Shown: piece by piece, positions 43,104 to 52,167 of the stretch
Position numbering within the stretch: the first letter of the stretch is position 1
Layout: the number at the start of each line of letters is the position of its first letter
Origin: Salinisphaera sp.
GTDB taxonomy: Bacteria > Pseudomonadota > Gammaproteobacteria > Nevskiales > Salinisphaeraceae
Assembly (NCBI GenBank): GCA_027858915.1
Contig: JAQIBT010000033.1
Coordinates: 1-64,000, forward strand
Length of the DNA: 64,000 bases
Direction: 5' to 3'
The notes under the pieces: model-generated
Database searches by the model: none
Seen by the model: the letters and a program-made list of their open reading frames with translations, nothing else
What the model was told of the DNA's origin: nothing
Position numbers and translations under genes: made by a program

Positions 43104-43376
43104 ATGAATATTTACGTTGGCAACCTGTCGTGGAACTCCACGGACGACGATCTTCGCAGTGCGTTCGAAGCATTCGGCGAAGTCTCTTCCGCCAAGGTGA
43201 TCATGGATCGCGAGACTGGCCGTTCGCGCGGTTTCGGTTTTGTCGAGATGTCTGACGACAATGCCGCTAAGCAGGCCATCGAAGGCATGAATGACAAGGA
43301 TCCCCAGGGCCGCACCCTGCGGGTGAACGAAGCACGTCCGCGTGATGATCGTCCGCGCGGTCCGCGTCGCTTCTGA
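43104..43376 (+). CDS. RRM-type RNA-binding protein
   Basis: The 90-residue protein is a single RNA-recognition motif. RNP-2 is IYVGNL (3-8) and RNP-1 is RGFGFVEM (about 43-50). The tail is Arg/Pro-rich (PRDDRPRGPRR). Proteins of this kind in cyanobacteria and proteobacteria are often cold-induced and bind single-stranded RNA. A long leader precedes it and a terminator follows, so it is a single-gene unit. Confidence 0.93.
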   Translation: MNIYVGNLSWNSTDDDLRSAFEAFGEVSSAKVIMDRETGRSRGFGFVEMSDDNAAKQAIEGMNDKDPQGRTLRVNEARPRDDRPRGPRRF

Positions 43377-43405
43377 TAGATCGCCTGTATCGATCGTAGA
43401 AAACC

Positions 43406-43434
43406 GCCGGTCGTCGTTGGCAGCCGGCTTTTTT
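43406..43434 (+). terminator. Intrinsic terminator of the RRM gene
   Basis: GCCGG (43406-43410) pairs with CCGGC (43424-43428), followed by a T-run 43429-43434. The stem is short but the T-run is clear. Confidence 0.75.
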
Positions 43435-43549
43435 ATGCCGATTCCACGTATCTCAGGCCTGATGACGTGAATTGTGTATCTATGCGTCTTGTGTAGCGGC
43501 GCTCGACAAGGCGTGCGATTCGCCCCGCATGTCCTACGCCGGGTTCGTA

Positions 43550-44764
43550 TCACTTGCCCGACGGGCTGTCAGGCGTGGCGAAGAACACCGTGGCGGGCAG
43601 GGTCAGCGTCGTCTGAGGCAAGTGCACCGCCCGCATCGTTGCCAGCACGAATAGTAAGGGATTGACGTCGTATATCGCGCGCAAGGGCGCCTCAAGCGCT
43701 GGCGCGATGAATCCCTCGGCGACCAGCCGGCCAAGTGCCACCGCGCCCGGACGCGCACTGTCTGGATAGTCGCTGGCATAAACCAATTGATCGTAGAACT
43801 GCGGATGCTGGAGCAGCGGCCACAGCACGCTGTCTATGCGGTTGGATGCCAGCACGCCGGCAAGGCTCACCGTCAGTCGGTTGGCATGCCCGGCGTACGC
43901 CAGCAAATCGAACAACGCCGGCATCACGCGCTGGCCGTCAGGCCCGATTGGGCCACCGATAATCAATTCGACATGGACGCCCGCATCCAACGCCGCGCGA
44001 ACGATCGATGGTGGAACCCAGGGCCGACGACCGTCTCCCGCCGATTGTCGGCCGATCATCACCTGCAAGGTCGCATCGTGGGCGGCAAGCTCGCTATATA
44101 TCGCCTTGGTTGTCCTGGCGACCGGGTCCAGCTTTTGTACGGCCGGATTCCAGATGATTCGGGTCGCACCTGCCTCCAGCCAGTGTGCGAGCCGATCAGG
44201 CTGACCCGCCGACATCGATACCACCGGGGCCAATGTGGTGGCCTCGCCACGGCTCGCCAACCCAACAATATAAGAATTAGAGACAAAGGGTAGGTGACTG
44301 GTCTTTGACCGCCCGGCTGCCCACCGCGCCTGGATCCAGGCCTGATACGGCCCCGGCATCGCTTGAGTCTGACGGACCAGGCGCGCCAGATACTGCGCAT
44401 CAGGACGCGGACTGTCGGCCGCGATGCCACCGGCTCGCCAACGCAGCTCACGCTGTAACCAGATCAACGGCCCCGGCCGGTTGCCGGTCGGTCGGCTCTT
44501 GTGATCGACATTCGAAGCGGACAGCGTGCCCCACGTCAGTATCTGCACGCCATGATCGACGACGATACGTTGGTTGGCATCGGCAAAGGTCTGGTCGATC
44601 AACTTGCGGGCGACCGGGCCCAATACCCATGCTGCATCCTCCGGCGCATAGACCCAATGTCCACCGTAATAGTCGAGCGCCTGGCGCCAAAGGCTCGCGC
44701 TGGCCAGCGCGATCACTGCCAGACCCACGAGGAGAGCCACTCCCCGCCAGACCAAAGCACGCAT
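43550..44764 (-). CDS. Membrane-anchored amidohydrolase-like protein
   Basis: The 404-residue protein has an N-terminal membrane segment (about 7-27, GVALLVGLAVIALASASLW). The rest resembles the metal-dependent TIM-barrel hydrolase family. Fragments RIVVDHGVQILTWG, IIWNPAVQKLD and LVYASDYPDS are consistent, the last matching the C-terminal metal aspartate. The usual N-terminal HxH is not obvious, so activity is uncertain. It lies downstream of oppF in the same direction. The substrate is unknown. Confidence 0.7.
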   Translation of the reverse strand: MRALVWRGVALLVGLAVIALASASLWRQALDYYGGHWVYAPEDAAWVLGPVARKLIDQTFADANQRIVVDHGVQILTWGTLSASNVDHKSRPTGNRPGPLIWLQRELRWRAGGIAADSPRPDAQYLARLVRQTQAMPGPYQAWIQARWAAGRSKTSHLPFVSNSYIVGLASRGEATTLAPVVSMSAGQPDRLAHWLEAGATRIIWNPAVQKLDPVARTTKAIYSELAAHDATLQVMIGRQSAGDGRRPWVPPSIVRAALDAGVHVELIIGGPIGPDGQRVMPALFDLLAYAGHANRLTVSLAGVLASNRIDSVLWPLLQHPQFYDQLVYASDYPDSARPGAVALGRLVAEGFIAPALEAPLRAIYDVNPLLFVLATMRAVHLPQTTLTLPATVFFATPDSPSGK

Positions 44765-44867
44765 CGGGAACGCTAGACCCGGCCAGTCGCGCAGCGACCG
44801 ACCGTATCAGCCACTACGGTATAAAGCCGGCTGAGCAAAAGACAGGAACAGCGGATATTGATCATGC

Positions 44868-45872
44868 TCAGGCCGTCTCTTCCTTCTCCAGCCGCTCGGC
44901 GTAGTGACAAGCCACCTGACTGTTGTGGATCATCCGTAGCTCAGGCACGGCGTCGCCACAATCGGGACGCGCCCACGGACAGCGGGTGCGAAACACGCAG
45001 CCGCTTGGCGGATTGGCCGGCGACGGCAGATCACCCGGCAGCCGAATCCGTCGGCGCGCACGCTCGGCGTCGAGATCGGGCCGCGGCACAGCCGACAGCA
45101 GCGCCTTGGTATAAGGATGACGCGGGCTGTCGAATAATACGTCCGACGAGGCCTGCTCCATCACCCGTCCGAGATACATCACGCGCACGTCGTGGCTGAT
45201 CTGGCGCACCACCGCCAGATCATGGGCGATGAACAGCATGGCAACGCGAGTTTCGCGCTGCAATTCAGCCAGCAACTCCACGATCTTCGCCTGGATCGAC
45301 ACATCCAGTGCAGACACTGGCTCGTCGCAGATCAGCACCCGTGGCTCGACGACCAGCGCCCGCGCAATACCGATGCGCTGACACTGTCCACCGGAAAATT
45401 CGTGGGGATAACGACCTAGCTGGGCGCGAGATAGCCCCACGCGATCAACCATTTCAGCGACTTTCAGACGACGCTCGGCCCGCGACAGGTCGTGCCTCAG
45501 GTGGTGCAGCGGCTCGGCCACAATCTGAGCCACGGTCATACGCGGATCCAGGCTGGCCAGCGGATCCTGGAAGATCATCTGCACTTCCCGGCGCAGCATC
45601 TGCCAATCGCGTGGCGTGCCGGCGGTGAGGTCTCGCCTGCCGAGATGCAGCGTCCCGGAGCTGATCGGCACCATGCCGGTGAGCGCACGCGCGAGGGTGG
45701 ATTTTCCGCAACCGGACTCGCCTACCAGCCCCAGCGTATGGCCGGGCGTCAGTTCAAGACTGGCTCCGTCCACCGCGCGCAGCACCGGCCTTGGCCACCA
45801 GGGCCAGTCGGCCTTGAGCGGAAAATGCACGCAGATGTCGCGCGCGTTGAGAATGGAAGCGTCATCTGCCAT
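44868..45872 (-). CDS. oppF: Oligopeptide ABC transporter ATPase OppF/DppF
   Basis: The 334-residue ATPase shows Walker A GESGCGKST, Q-loop FQDPLASLDPR, signature SGGQCQR, Walker B VLICDEPVSALD and the switch HD. The C-terminal oligopeptide extension is present with its cysteines (CVFRTRCPWARPDC). It would pair with OppD to power OppBC. The rest of the operon (oppABCD) lies 8.8 kb to the right, with unrelated genes between. The ATG at 45872 is preferred to the preceding in-frame TTG. It diverges from the phosphatase-like gene. Confidence 0.93.
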   Translation of the reverse strand: MADDASILNARDICVHFPLKADWPWWPRPVLRAVDGASLELTPGHTLGLVGESGCGKSTLARALTGMVPISSGTLHLGRRDLTAGTPRDWQMLRREVQMIFQDPLASLDPRMTVAQIVAEPLHHLRHDLSRAERRLKVAEMVDRVGLSRAQLGRYPHEFSGGQCQRIGIARALVVEPRVLICDEPVSALDVSIQAKIVELLAELQRETRVAMLFIAHDLAVVRQISHDVRVMYLGRVMEQASSDVLFDSPRHPYTKALLSAVPRPDLDAERARRRIRLPGDLPSPANPPSGCVFRTRCPWARPDCGDAVPELRMIHNSQVACHYAERLEKEETA

Positions 45873-45917
45873 CAATTACTCGTTTCGCAACCCCCAGTCG
45901 ATGGTACGCTGCCTGAA

Positions 45918-46754
45918 GTGAAAACACTCGATTCAGATCCCAACCCAATAGTCACGCCGCGTTGCGCGGATTCGTTATCGATCCTGAGTTTCAACATGCA
46001 GGTCGGCGTTGGCACTAAGCGCTATCGTGAGTATTTGACGCGTGGCTGGCGTCATCTGCTGCCCAGCCAGCAGGTACGCGACAATCTGGAGCGTATTGCT
46101 GCGCTGCTGACCGAACACGACATCATTGGGCTGCAGGAAATTGATGCCGGCAGCAGGCGCAGCCGCTACCAGAACCAGATCGAACAAATCGCCGACTATG
46201 CGGGTTTTGCCTATTGGTACGTTCAGGTCAATCGCAACCTGGGCCGGGTGGCTCAGCACGGGCTGGGGCTGATCAGCCGTTTCGAGCCGTTTGACGTATC
46301 AGAGCACAAGCTTCCAGGGCGCCTACCCGGTCGCGGCGCGTTGATCGCGCGTTTCGGCAACCCAACCAATACGCTCACCGTGGTGGTCACCCATCTGGCA
46401 CTGGGCGCAGGCAGCCGTACCCAGCAGCTCGCCGCCATCTGCGATCTCGTCGCCGGCGAACAGAACGTGATCGTCATGGGCGACACCAACTGCACTACCC
46501 GGCAGCTGCTGGCCGACAATGCGCTCGCGGCCAGTGGACTGTGCGTCTACGACCGATTGCTGCCTACCTTTCCCAGTTGGCGGCCGCGGCGCGGCATCGA
46601 CCACATCATGATCTCGCCGTCGCTCTCGGTCCGTGAAGCAAGCGTCGTCGATGCGACGTTGTCCGATCATCGACCGGTGCAGATGTCGATCGATCTGCCA
46701 CCAGCGCTCCGCGCACTGATTCCGGCGCGTCGGAAGACCACACCCGGATATTAG
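45918..46754 (+). CDS. Endonuclease/exonuclease/phosphatase-family protein
   Basis: The 278-residue protein has the EEP fold. Blocks are ILSFNMQVG, GLQEIDAGS (metal glutamate), THLALGAGSR, VIVMGDTNC and SDHRPVQMSI (catalytic DH). RGIDHIMISP is also typical. Members range from nucleases to sphingomyelinase-like phospholipases. The cardiolipin synthase neighbour is convergent. The start is GTG 45918; no better start was seen, but the ribosome-binding site is weak. Confidence 0.88.
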   Translation: MKTLDSDPNPIVTPRCADSLSILSFNMQVGVGTKRYREYLTRGWRHLLPSQQVRDNLERIAALLTEHDIIGLQEIDAGSRRSRYQNQIEQIADYAGFAYWYVQVNRNLGRVAQHGLGLISRFEPFDVSEHKLPGRLPGRGALIARFGNPTNTLTVVVTHLALGAGSRTQQLAAICDLVAGEQNVIVMGDTNCTTRQLLADNALAASGLCVYDRLLPTFPSWRPRRGIDHIMISPSLSVREASVVDATLSDHRPVQMSIDLPPALRALIPARRKTTPGY

Positions 46755-46902
46755 GACCTGGGCATCAACGTCCGCCAATGAACGCTGACCGCACGTTTCC
46801 AGTTCGAGTGCAATTGTGCAAAGCCGGTCCGCAGGCCAGGAAACAAGAAGCCTCGTTGATCCTAATGCCTTGTTTTTCAGCGTCGGTTACGCGTGTTCGG
46901 GT

Positions 46903-48351
46903 TCAGAAATACGGCGAGAAAAGCCAGAAAAAAGAGTCTCGCAGGCGCGCCGGCCAGCGGCGTGAAGCCAGTTCGCGTGCGGTGATCGGCGTGCTGTGGT
47001 TGATCGTTTTGCCGACGTGGCTGGCCAGCGTCCATACGGTTTCCGTGTCGAAGATCTCAACCGCCAGTTCGAAGTTAAGCTGCAGACTGCGAGGATCGAT
47101 GTTGGGCGAGCCGATCAACGCGTAATCGTCGTCGATAATGAACAGCTTGGTATGGGCAAACGGCGGCGGCCCGTAGTACACCTTGACCCCGCGTTCCAGC
47201 AGGTCCAGCAGCCCATGCCGCATCGCCCAGGCGACAAACGGCAGATTGTTGCGCCCCGGCAGCACGATCGACACCTCCAACCCGCGCAGCGCTGCGGCCT
47301 GCAGCGCACCAACCAGCGCCGGCCCGGGCAGGAAATACGGGGTGACAATCAGCACGCGCTTCGAGGCGCTGGAAACCGCCGTCTGCAGCAGCGTGCTCAG
47401 GCGCTCGATATCCCGCGTCGGCCCGTTCTCGACCGTGCGACAGGCGGCCTGCCCGACTTCCGGCAGATCACGCGCGCTGATTGCACTCTGGTGGCCGGTG
47501 GCGAACGCCCAGTCCGAGAGAAACACGGCCTCAAGCTGGCGCACAATCGGTCCGGCCAGACGGAAATGCATGTCGGCCACGCCGCGTGTGCCGTCGACGA
47601 AATGCCGGTCACCAATATTCATGCCGCCGGTAAAAGCGACACCGCCGTCAGTCACCAGAATCTTGCGGTGATTGCGCAGGTTGATCCGCAGCGACGGCGG
47701 CCACAGCCGCGGCGGCAGGAAACGTGCTGCCGTCACGCCGTAGGAGGTCAACAGTGCGACCGGCCGCTTGCCGGGCCAGGCATAGTATTCGCCTAAACCG
47801 TCAATCAGTACGCGGACGTCAACCCCGCGGTCGGCCGCTGCCGCCAGCGCCTGGATAAAGCGCCGTCCGACGCGGTTGGTCTCCAGGATATAGGTGGTCA
47901 GATAGACAAAACGGCGCGCGTTGTCGATCGCCTCGAGCATCGGCGGGTACGCCTTGTCGCCATTGCTGAGCACGCGGATCTGATTGCCGGGCACAACAGG
48001 CCACACAGACAGACGATCACCCGCGGCGGCAAGCCCGCGTCGGCGGCGGCCAATGAATCGATGGTAATCACGCAGTGCGGCATCGGCACCCGTGCGACGC
48101 GCCCCTAGGCCGTGGCGAGAAGCGCGATCGAGCCGGCGAGCACGCACGCGCACTCGATTGACGCCGAACATGTAGTACAGCAGCGGCCCAACCGGCGGAA
48201 ACAGCAACGACACACCGATCCAGCCGAAGGCGCCACTGGGCGTTTCGCGGGTGAGCAAGGCGTGCACAGCAGCCGCAATAGCGCTGACCGCCACGATCAA
48301 AACCGGAACCCAGAACTCCAGCCAGTCGATGATTTCAGGGCCCAGGATCAC
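46903..48351 (-). CDS. cls: Cardiolipin synthase A type
   Basis: The 482-residue phospholipase D superfamily enzyme joins two phosphatidylglycerols. Two HKD motifs are visible, NHRKILVTDGG and HTKLFIIDDD. Two N-terminal membrane spans are present (WVPVLIVAVSAIAAAV, FGWIGVSLLFPPVGPLLYYM). GTG 48351 is chosen because AAGGTAGGA lies seven bases upstream, and the length then equals E. coli ClsA (486). A longer frame to 48504 has no such signal. Confidence 0.93.
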   Translation of the reverse strand: MILGPEIIDWLEFWVPVLIVAVSAIAAAVHALLTRETPSGAFGWIGVSLLFPPVGPLLYYMFGVNRVRVRARRLDRASRHGLGARRTGADAALRDYHRFIGRRRRGLAAAGDRLSVWPVVPGNQIRVLSNGDKAYPPMLEAIDNARRFVYLTTYILETNRVGRRFIQALAAAADRGVDVRVLIDGLGEYYAWPGKRPVALLTSYGVTAARFLPPRLWPPSLRINLRNHRKILVTDGGVAFTGGMNIGDRHFVDGTRGVADMHFRLAGPIVRQLEAVFLSDWAFATGHQSAISARDLPEVGQAACRTVENGPTRDIERLSTLLQTAVSSASKRVLIVTPYFLPGPALVGALQAAALRGLEVSIVLPGRNNLPFVAWAMRHGLLDLLERGVKVYYGPPPFAHTKLFIIDDDYALIGSPNIDPRSLQLNFELAVEIFDTETVWTLASHVGKTINHSTPITARELASRRWPARLRDSFFWLFSPYF

Positions 48352-48759
48352 TGGCCAGTTCCTACCTTGATCGGCAACACGTAAATGGTCATAGCGCCCC
48401 GTCTGTGCCGGCTCACAACGCTTGACTGCTCCAACGGCAACATCTGTTTCAAGGATGGTAACAGCCGCTCGACAGGCACCACTGGAGAATTGACGCCGTT
48501 GCAATGGTATCCCTGCCGCTACGCAGCATTACAGTCATTGACCCGATTGGTACGGCCGAGCTATCGGCTGAAGTCGGGTCGCAGACGTGCTTAGGAACCG
48601 AAGCCAGCCTGGCGCTCTATCTCAGCATAGCGCCACTGGATATGGGGCAACCTTGGCCTTGCGGTCGACTTGGCGAACGACGCGGCGCGGTCGGTTCCGA
48701 TGACCGGCTATGGCCTAACGTAGTCAGAAAACAGGATTCGGGCAGGCACCCCTCTCCAC
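48352..48759. other. Intergenic region, nothing convincing
   Basis: The 408-bp gap lies between cardiolipin synthase and the AI-2E gene, both leftward. It has a small hairpin GCCGA-GCTA-TCGGC around 48554-48568. A 69-codon plus-strand frame at 48385 has no recognisable features. It presumably holds the cls promoter. Confidence 0.4.
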
Positions 48760-49942
48760 TCACTCTGCCTTGTCCGGCTTCGAACTGTCGCTGTCGCTTG
48801 TTTCCAGCATGCCTTCAAATTTCTCATGTCGCTCGGCTAGAAAATGGCTTAACGATTTAAGAGCATCAATATGCTCACCGAAGGTCTTGATCGCAACCAA
48901 TAGTGGCACCGCAACGATCATGCCCACGGCAGACCAGAGCCAGGCCCAGAACGATATGGTCACAAAGACCGCGACCGTATTCAGGCGTAAGCTGCGCCCT
49001 ATAAAATACGGCGTGACGAACTGGCCCTCGAGCGTGGTCAAGCTCAAGTAAACCCCGGCCACAATCAACGCCCATCCCGCCCAGGAAAACGCTACCAACG
49101 CCACAAGCGCCGCTATCAAGATGCCCACGAATGCGCCGAGGTAAGGCACAAAGTTGAATAGAAAAGCAATGATGCCGAACATCAGGGCGTTGGGCAGACC
49201 CAGTGCCCACATGGCGATACCCACCGCGACACCCAGGCCTGCGTTGATGATGGTGATCGTCAGCAGATAGCGCGATAGTTTGCGCTCGATGTCGTGCGCA
49301 ATCTTGACCGCGCGTTTCTTGTCGTGGAGGGTCGGCATGACCTGCACGATCTTTTCATAGAACATGTCGCCCGAGGCCAGTAAAAACAACAACAGCACTA
49401 GCGTGAAAACAAACTGTGCAACAACCGAAGGCAGTTGGGACGCGATACTCTCCGCGACGCTCATACTGGTTTGGGCAGCGTTGCTTTCTTTTTTCGAGCT
49501 CGGCCCGTTCGACGAACTGCTGTTCGGGTCGGGACTGCTCGGAGCGGCGAAATAATCGCTGAACGGACCGGATATGCCACTCAGCCGGTATTCGACCGTG
49601 CTTTCCAGCCGCGAGCTGTTATTCGTCCAGGAACTGATCGGAACCGCCAATGCGGCGGCGATGCTGAAAAAGATGATCAATATCACCGACACGATACCCA
49701 GCGCGGACAACCCCTGGGGAACCCCACGCCGATCGAAAAACCGTCGTACCGGGCTAAAGACCATCGATAAGAGATAAGAGATAAGCGAATATGATCGGGA
49801 TGAAAAAAACCTGTGCGTAACCCAGCGCGAACACGGTTAGATATAAAAAGATCCCGATTCCCACCCATTTGGGAATGGCAGACGGCCAGCTCCGCTGAGG
49901 CGTATCACGGTCTTGGGATTGCCGGTCGGTTTCGAATGCCAT
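48760..49942 (-). pseudogene. AI-2E family transporter, frame broken by a 7-bp tandem repeat
   Basis: Two overlapping frames form one AI-2E/PerM-type membrane protein. The first (49942-49754) gives 62 residues ending FFIPIIFAYLLSLIDGL. The second (from ATG 49764 to 48760) begins MVFSPVRRFFDRRGVPQGL and continues through the remaining helices. At 49766-49785 there are nearly three copies of GATAAGA (plus strand). Removing one 7-base unit joins the frames as AYLLS-MVFSPVRRFF, the normal family sequence. The gene is therefore inactive, phase-variable or expressed by restart at ATG 49764. The function of this family is export of small signals or ions. Confidence 0.85.
49766..49785. repeat. 7-bp tandem repeat (2.9 copies of GATAAGA)
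   Basis: Units are at 49766-49772, 49773-49779 and a partial one at 49780-49785. It lies inside the AI-2E reading frame and its copy number decides the frame. Confidence 0.9.
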
Positions 49943-50311
49943 AAGTAAATCCCAGTAGAATGACCGACGCGCAATACATCACAATAGTTTAAATGGCTTC
50001 GATTTTCTCAAGGCGCGAGGAGGCGAGCCATGCGATTTCGTTGCCAAGACTGATTGTATCCTCTGCCAGCCGATTGAAGAGGAGCAGCGCTTCTGGTTTC
50101 GCAAATGACTTCTCGACGATCACCGCGCGATGTGACGTGATACAACGCGCGGCAGATCTAGATTCGAGCAGAACGAGCCATACTCCCAGTTTCACGTCTC
50201 CCGAAGTCGTCACGCGACCGTTTCCGACCGGCCACCGAGGTGCCCAGGTTCGGCACGCGTTAGCCCTACAGCCACGAATTGGTCATACATGCCTATTCAG
50301 CGAGGAAATGC
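49943..50311. other. Intergenic region at island edge
   Basis: A 369-bp gap upstream of the dehalogenase. It contains one possible small frame (49989-50213, minus, listed separately). A GAGGAAATG ribosome-binding region precedes the dehalogenase ATG. No mobile-element end was recognised. Confidence 0.4.
49989..50213 (-). CDS. Possible small hypothetical protein or gene fragment
   Basis: The 74-codon frame reads ARCITSHRAVIVEKSFAK and then LFNRLAEDTISLGNEIAWLA, a composition more protein-like than typical shadow frames. It has no recognised domain. It may be a fragment of a larger protein left by rearrangement. Evidence is weak. Confidence 0.3.
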   Translation of the reverse strand: MTTSGDVKLGVWLVLLESRSAARCITSHRAVIVEKSFAKPEALLLFNRLAEDTISLGNEIAWLASSRLEKIEAI

Positions 50312-51211
50312 ATGAGGCAAGAAGTCTTTCGTACGCCGGAAGCGCGCTTTGCCAGGCTGCCAGGCTTTGCCTATGCGCCGTGTTATGTCGAGGTCGACGG
50401 CCTGCGCATGCATTACGTCGACGCCGGCCCTAGGGGCGCGCCGGTAGTTGTGCTCATGCACGGCGAGCCCACCTGGGCCTATCTGTATCGGCACATGATC
50501 GAACCACTGGCCGCGGCCGGGTATCGCGTGCTTGTACCAGACCTGATCGGCTGCGGGCGATCCGACAAGCCAGGCGCAGTCGCCGACTATAGCTATGCCC
50601 GGCATGTCGCCTGGACATGGGAATGGTTCACGCAGCTTGAGCTCGCCGATGTCACTCTGTTCTGCCAGGACTGGGGATCGCTGATCGGCCTGCGCCTGGT
50701 TGCCGAACATTCGGACACGTTTGCGCGCGTGTTCGTCGGCAATGGTTTTCTGCCGACCGGGGACGAGAACATGCCAAAGTTGTTCTCGCTGTGGCGCAGT
50801 TTTGCTTTGTACAGCCCGGTATTCCCAGTCGGCGCGATCCTGCAGGCTGGCAGCAAGCGCTGGTTATCACGGGCCGAGCGCGCGGCCTATACCGCGCCTT
50901 TTCCGGACAAGCGCTACATGGGCGGCATCCGCGCGTTTCCGGCTTTGGTGCCTATGACCTCGGACGATCCCGCCACGCCGGCCAACCGAGCCGCCTGGGA
51001 ATCGCTGGAGAGGTTTCCGCGACCTTTACATACCTGCTTTGCCGACGGCGATCCGATCACCCGCGGCGCCGACAAGACCCTGCGCCGGCGTGTCATCGGC
51101 GCTGCGAATGCCCAGCACACCACCATTCGCGGCGCGCGGCACTTTCTGCAGGAGGATCAGGGCGCGCAGATCGTCGCGTTCATGCTCGCCCAGATGGATC
51201 CGGCGCGTTAA
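50312..51211 (+). CDS. Haloalkane dehalogenase (HLD-I type alpha/beta hydrolase)
   Basis: The 299-residue enzyme hydrolyses carbon-halogen bonds of haloalkanes. The oxyanion block HGEPTWAYLYR is at 50-60. The nucleophile is Asp120 followed by halide-stabilising Trp121 in FCQDWGSLIGLR. The acid is likely the aspartate in FADGDPITRGAD and the base the histidine of GARHFLQED. The pattern YTAPFPDKRYMGGIRAFP is close to Xanthobacter DhlA. The ATG at 50312 has GAGGAAA upstream. The natural substrate is uncertain. It lies in the accessory stretch between oppF and oppD. Confidence 0.9.
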   Translation: MRQEVFRTPEARFARLPGFAYAPCYVEVDGLRMHYVDAGPRGAPVVVLMHGEPTWAYLYRHMIEPLAAAGYRVLVPDLIGCGRSDKPGAVADYSYARHVAWTWEWFTQLELADVTLFCQDWGSLIGLRLVAEHSDTFARVFVGNGFLPTGDENMPKLFSLWRSFALYSPVFPVGAILQAGSKRWLSRAERAAYTAPFPDKRYMGGIRAFPALVPMTSDDPATPANRAAWESLERFPRPLHTCFADGDPITRGADKTLRRRVIGAANAQHTTIRGARHFLQEDQGAQIVAFMLAQMDPAR

Positions 51212-51219
51212 GCGTTGCG

Positions 51220-51264
51220 TTGCTTGTGACGCTGAAACGCCTTAATATGTTGCATGTAACATGT
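51220..51264 (+). promoter_or_regulatory. Promoter and operator of the MazEF-type module
   Basis: TTGCTT (51220-51225) and TAATAT (51243-51248) are 17 bases apart. The inverted repeat ATGTT-GCATGT-AACAT (51247-51262) overlaps the -10 element and the start, as expected for antitoxin autorepression. Confidence 0.65.
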
Positions 51265-51274
51265 GAGGTCTAGT

Positions 51275-51493
51275 ATGGCTGGAGTAAATTCGAGAGTTCA
51301 AAAGCATCGCGATGCGTTACGCATGGCAGGGCTTCGGCCGGTGCAAATCTGGGTGCCGGATACGCGACGGCCAGATTTCCTGGAAGAATGCCGTCGCCAG
51401 TCGCGGCTTGCTGCTGAAGCCGATAAGGCTAACGCGAGCATCCTGGATTTCATGGATGAAGCGCTAACTGATATCGATGGCTGGACGGAGTGA
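51275..51493 (+). CDS. MazE-family antitoxin (DUF3018 type)
   Basis: The 72-residue protein reads MAGVNSRVQKHRDALRMAGL then RPVQIWVPDTRRPDFLEECR, the DUF3018 antitoxin signature. The N-terminus should bind DNA and the C-terminus should cover the toxin. It overlaps the toxin gene by four bases. The operator upstream suggests autoregulation. Confidence 0.9.
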   Translation: MAGVNSRVQKHRDALRMAGLRPVQIWVPDTRRPDFLEECRRQSRLAAEADKANASILDFMDEALTDIDGWTE

Positions 51494-51816
51494 CACGGGG
51501 CGACTTCGTGACCATTGCCATGCAAGGCGATTTTGGCAAACCGCGACCCGCCCTGGTCATTCAGGCCGATCAATTTGACGAGCACGTCACGGTTACCGTG
51601 TTGCCGGTAACGAGCACGCTGGTGGCCTCGCCGTTGTTTCGTATTGCCGTGCAACCCAGCGCCGAAAACGGTTTGCAGAAGCCCTCGCATGTGATGGTAG
51701 ACAAGGCCATGACCGTTAAGCGCGACAAGATAGGGCAATCCTTCGGACGTATAGATTCGGCTTCGATGATCGAGGTTGAGCGTTGCCTGGCTTTGTTTCT
51801 GGGCATCGCAAAGTAG
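51490..51816 (+). CDS. MazF/PemK-family mRNA interferase toxin
   Basis: The 108-residue toxin starts with GTG overlapping the antitoxin stop. Family blocks are RGDFVTIAMQGDFGKPRPAL, TVLPVTST and VMVDKAMTVKRDKIGQSFG. MazF cuts mRNA at short sequences to slow growth under stress. Length and order are standard for the class. Confidence 0.92.
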   Translation: MTRGDFVTIAMQGDFGKPRPALVIQADQFDEHVTVTVLPVTSTLVASPLFRIAVQPSAENGLQKPSHVMVDKAMTVKRDKIGQSFGRIDSASMIEVERCLALFLGIAK

Positions 51817-52167
51817 CTGACCTACTCGCGCATCTGGGCACCGCCGTGCGCGCGTCGAACCGCTCGCCCCGATTTTGCTGAATCCGGGTTGCGTTCACTC
51901 GGCGCAATACTCGCCTGAGCTATCCCAGAAGAGCAATTTTGAAGACGGTATCCTTAATTTATTGCAGACACGAGATAGGTATACGATCCCCCGATCCGTC
52001 GGGCCTTCGGACTGGTATAGGACGCCGACACAGCCGGGCTTGTGATCAAGCTGGCGAGTGTCGGGCGGATCGGTTTGTCGGATCCGTGGTGACGCGCGAT
52101 ACTGCGCTTGTCAGCGAACTTTTAAAAGACTAAATTTAGTCTCGAAATCATTTCTCGGAGTTCGATT
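51817..52167. other. Intergenic region between two toxin-antitoxin modules
   Basis: The 351-bp gap contains a nested inverted repeat: CCGATCCG (51991-51998) with CGGATCGG (52066-52073), and inside it CCGACAC (52025-52031) with GTGTCGG (52058-52064), so a stem of about 17 bp can form at 52025-52064. It also holds the 16-bp palindrome before the next module. No coding frame was convincing. The nested repeat recalls but does not match integron attC sites. Confidence 0.5.
52127..52142. promoter_or_regulatory. 16-bp perfect palindrome before the Phd/ParE module
   Basis: AGACTAAA-TTTAGTCT is perfectly symmetric and lies 25 bases before the antitoxin start. It is a likely binding site for the Phd-type antitoxin. 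Confidence 0.7.

Noticed and set aside
48385-48594. A 69-codon frame upstream of cls
   Set aside because: No domain, start signal or gene context; it is treated as intergenic.
51817-52167. Integron attC site between the toxin-antitoxin modules
   Set aside because: The nested repeat lacks the paired RYYYAAC and GTTRRRY core sites.
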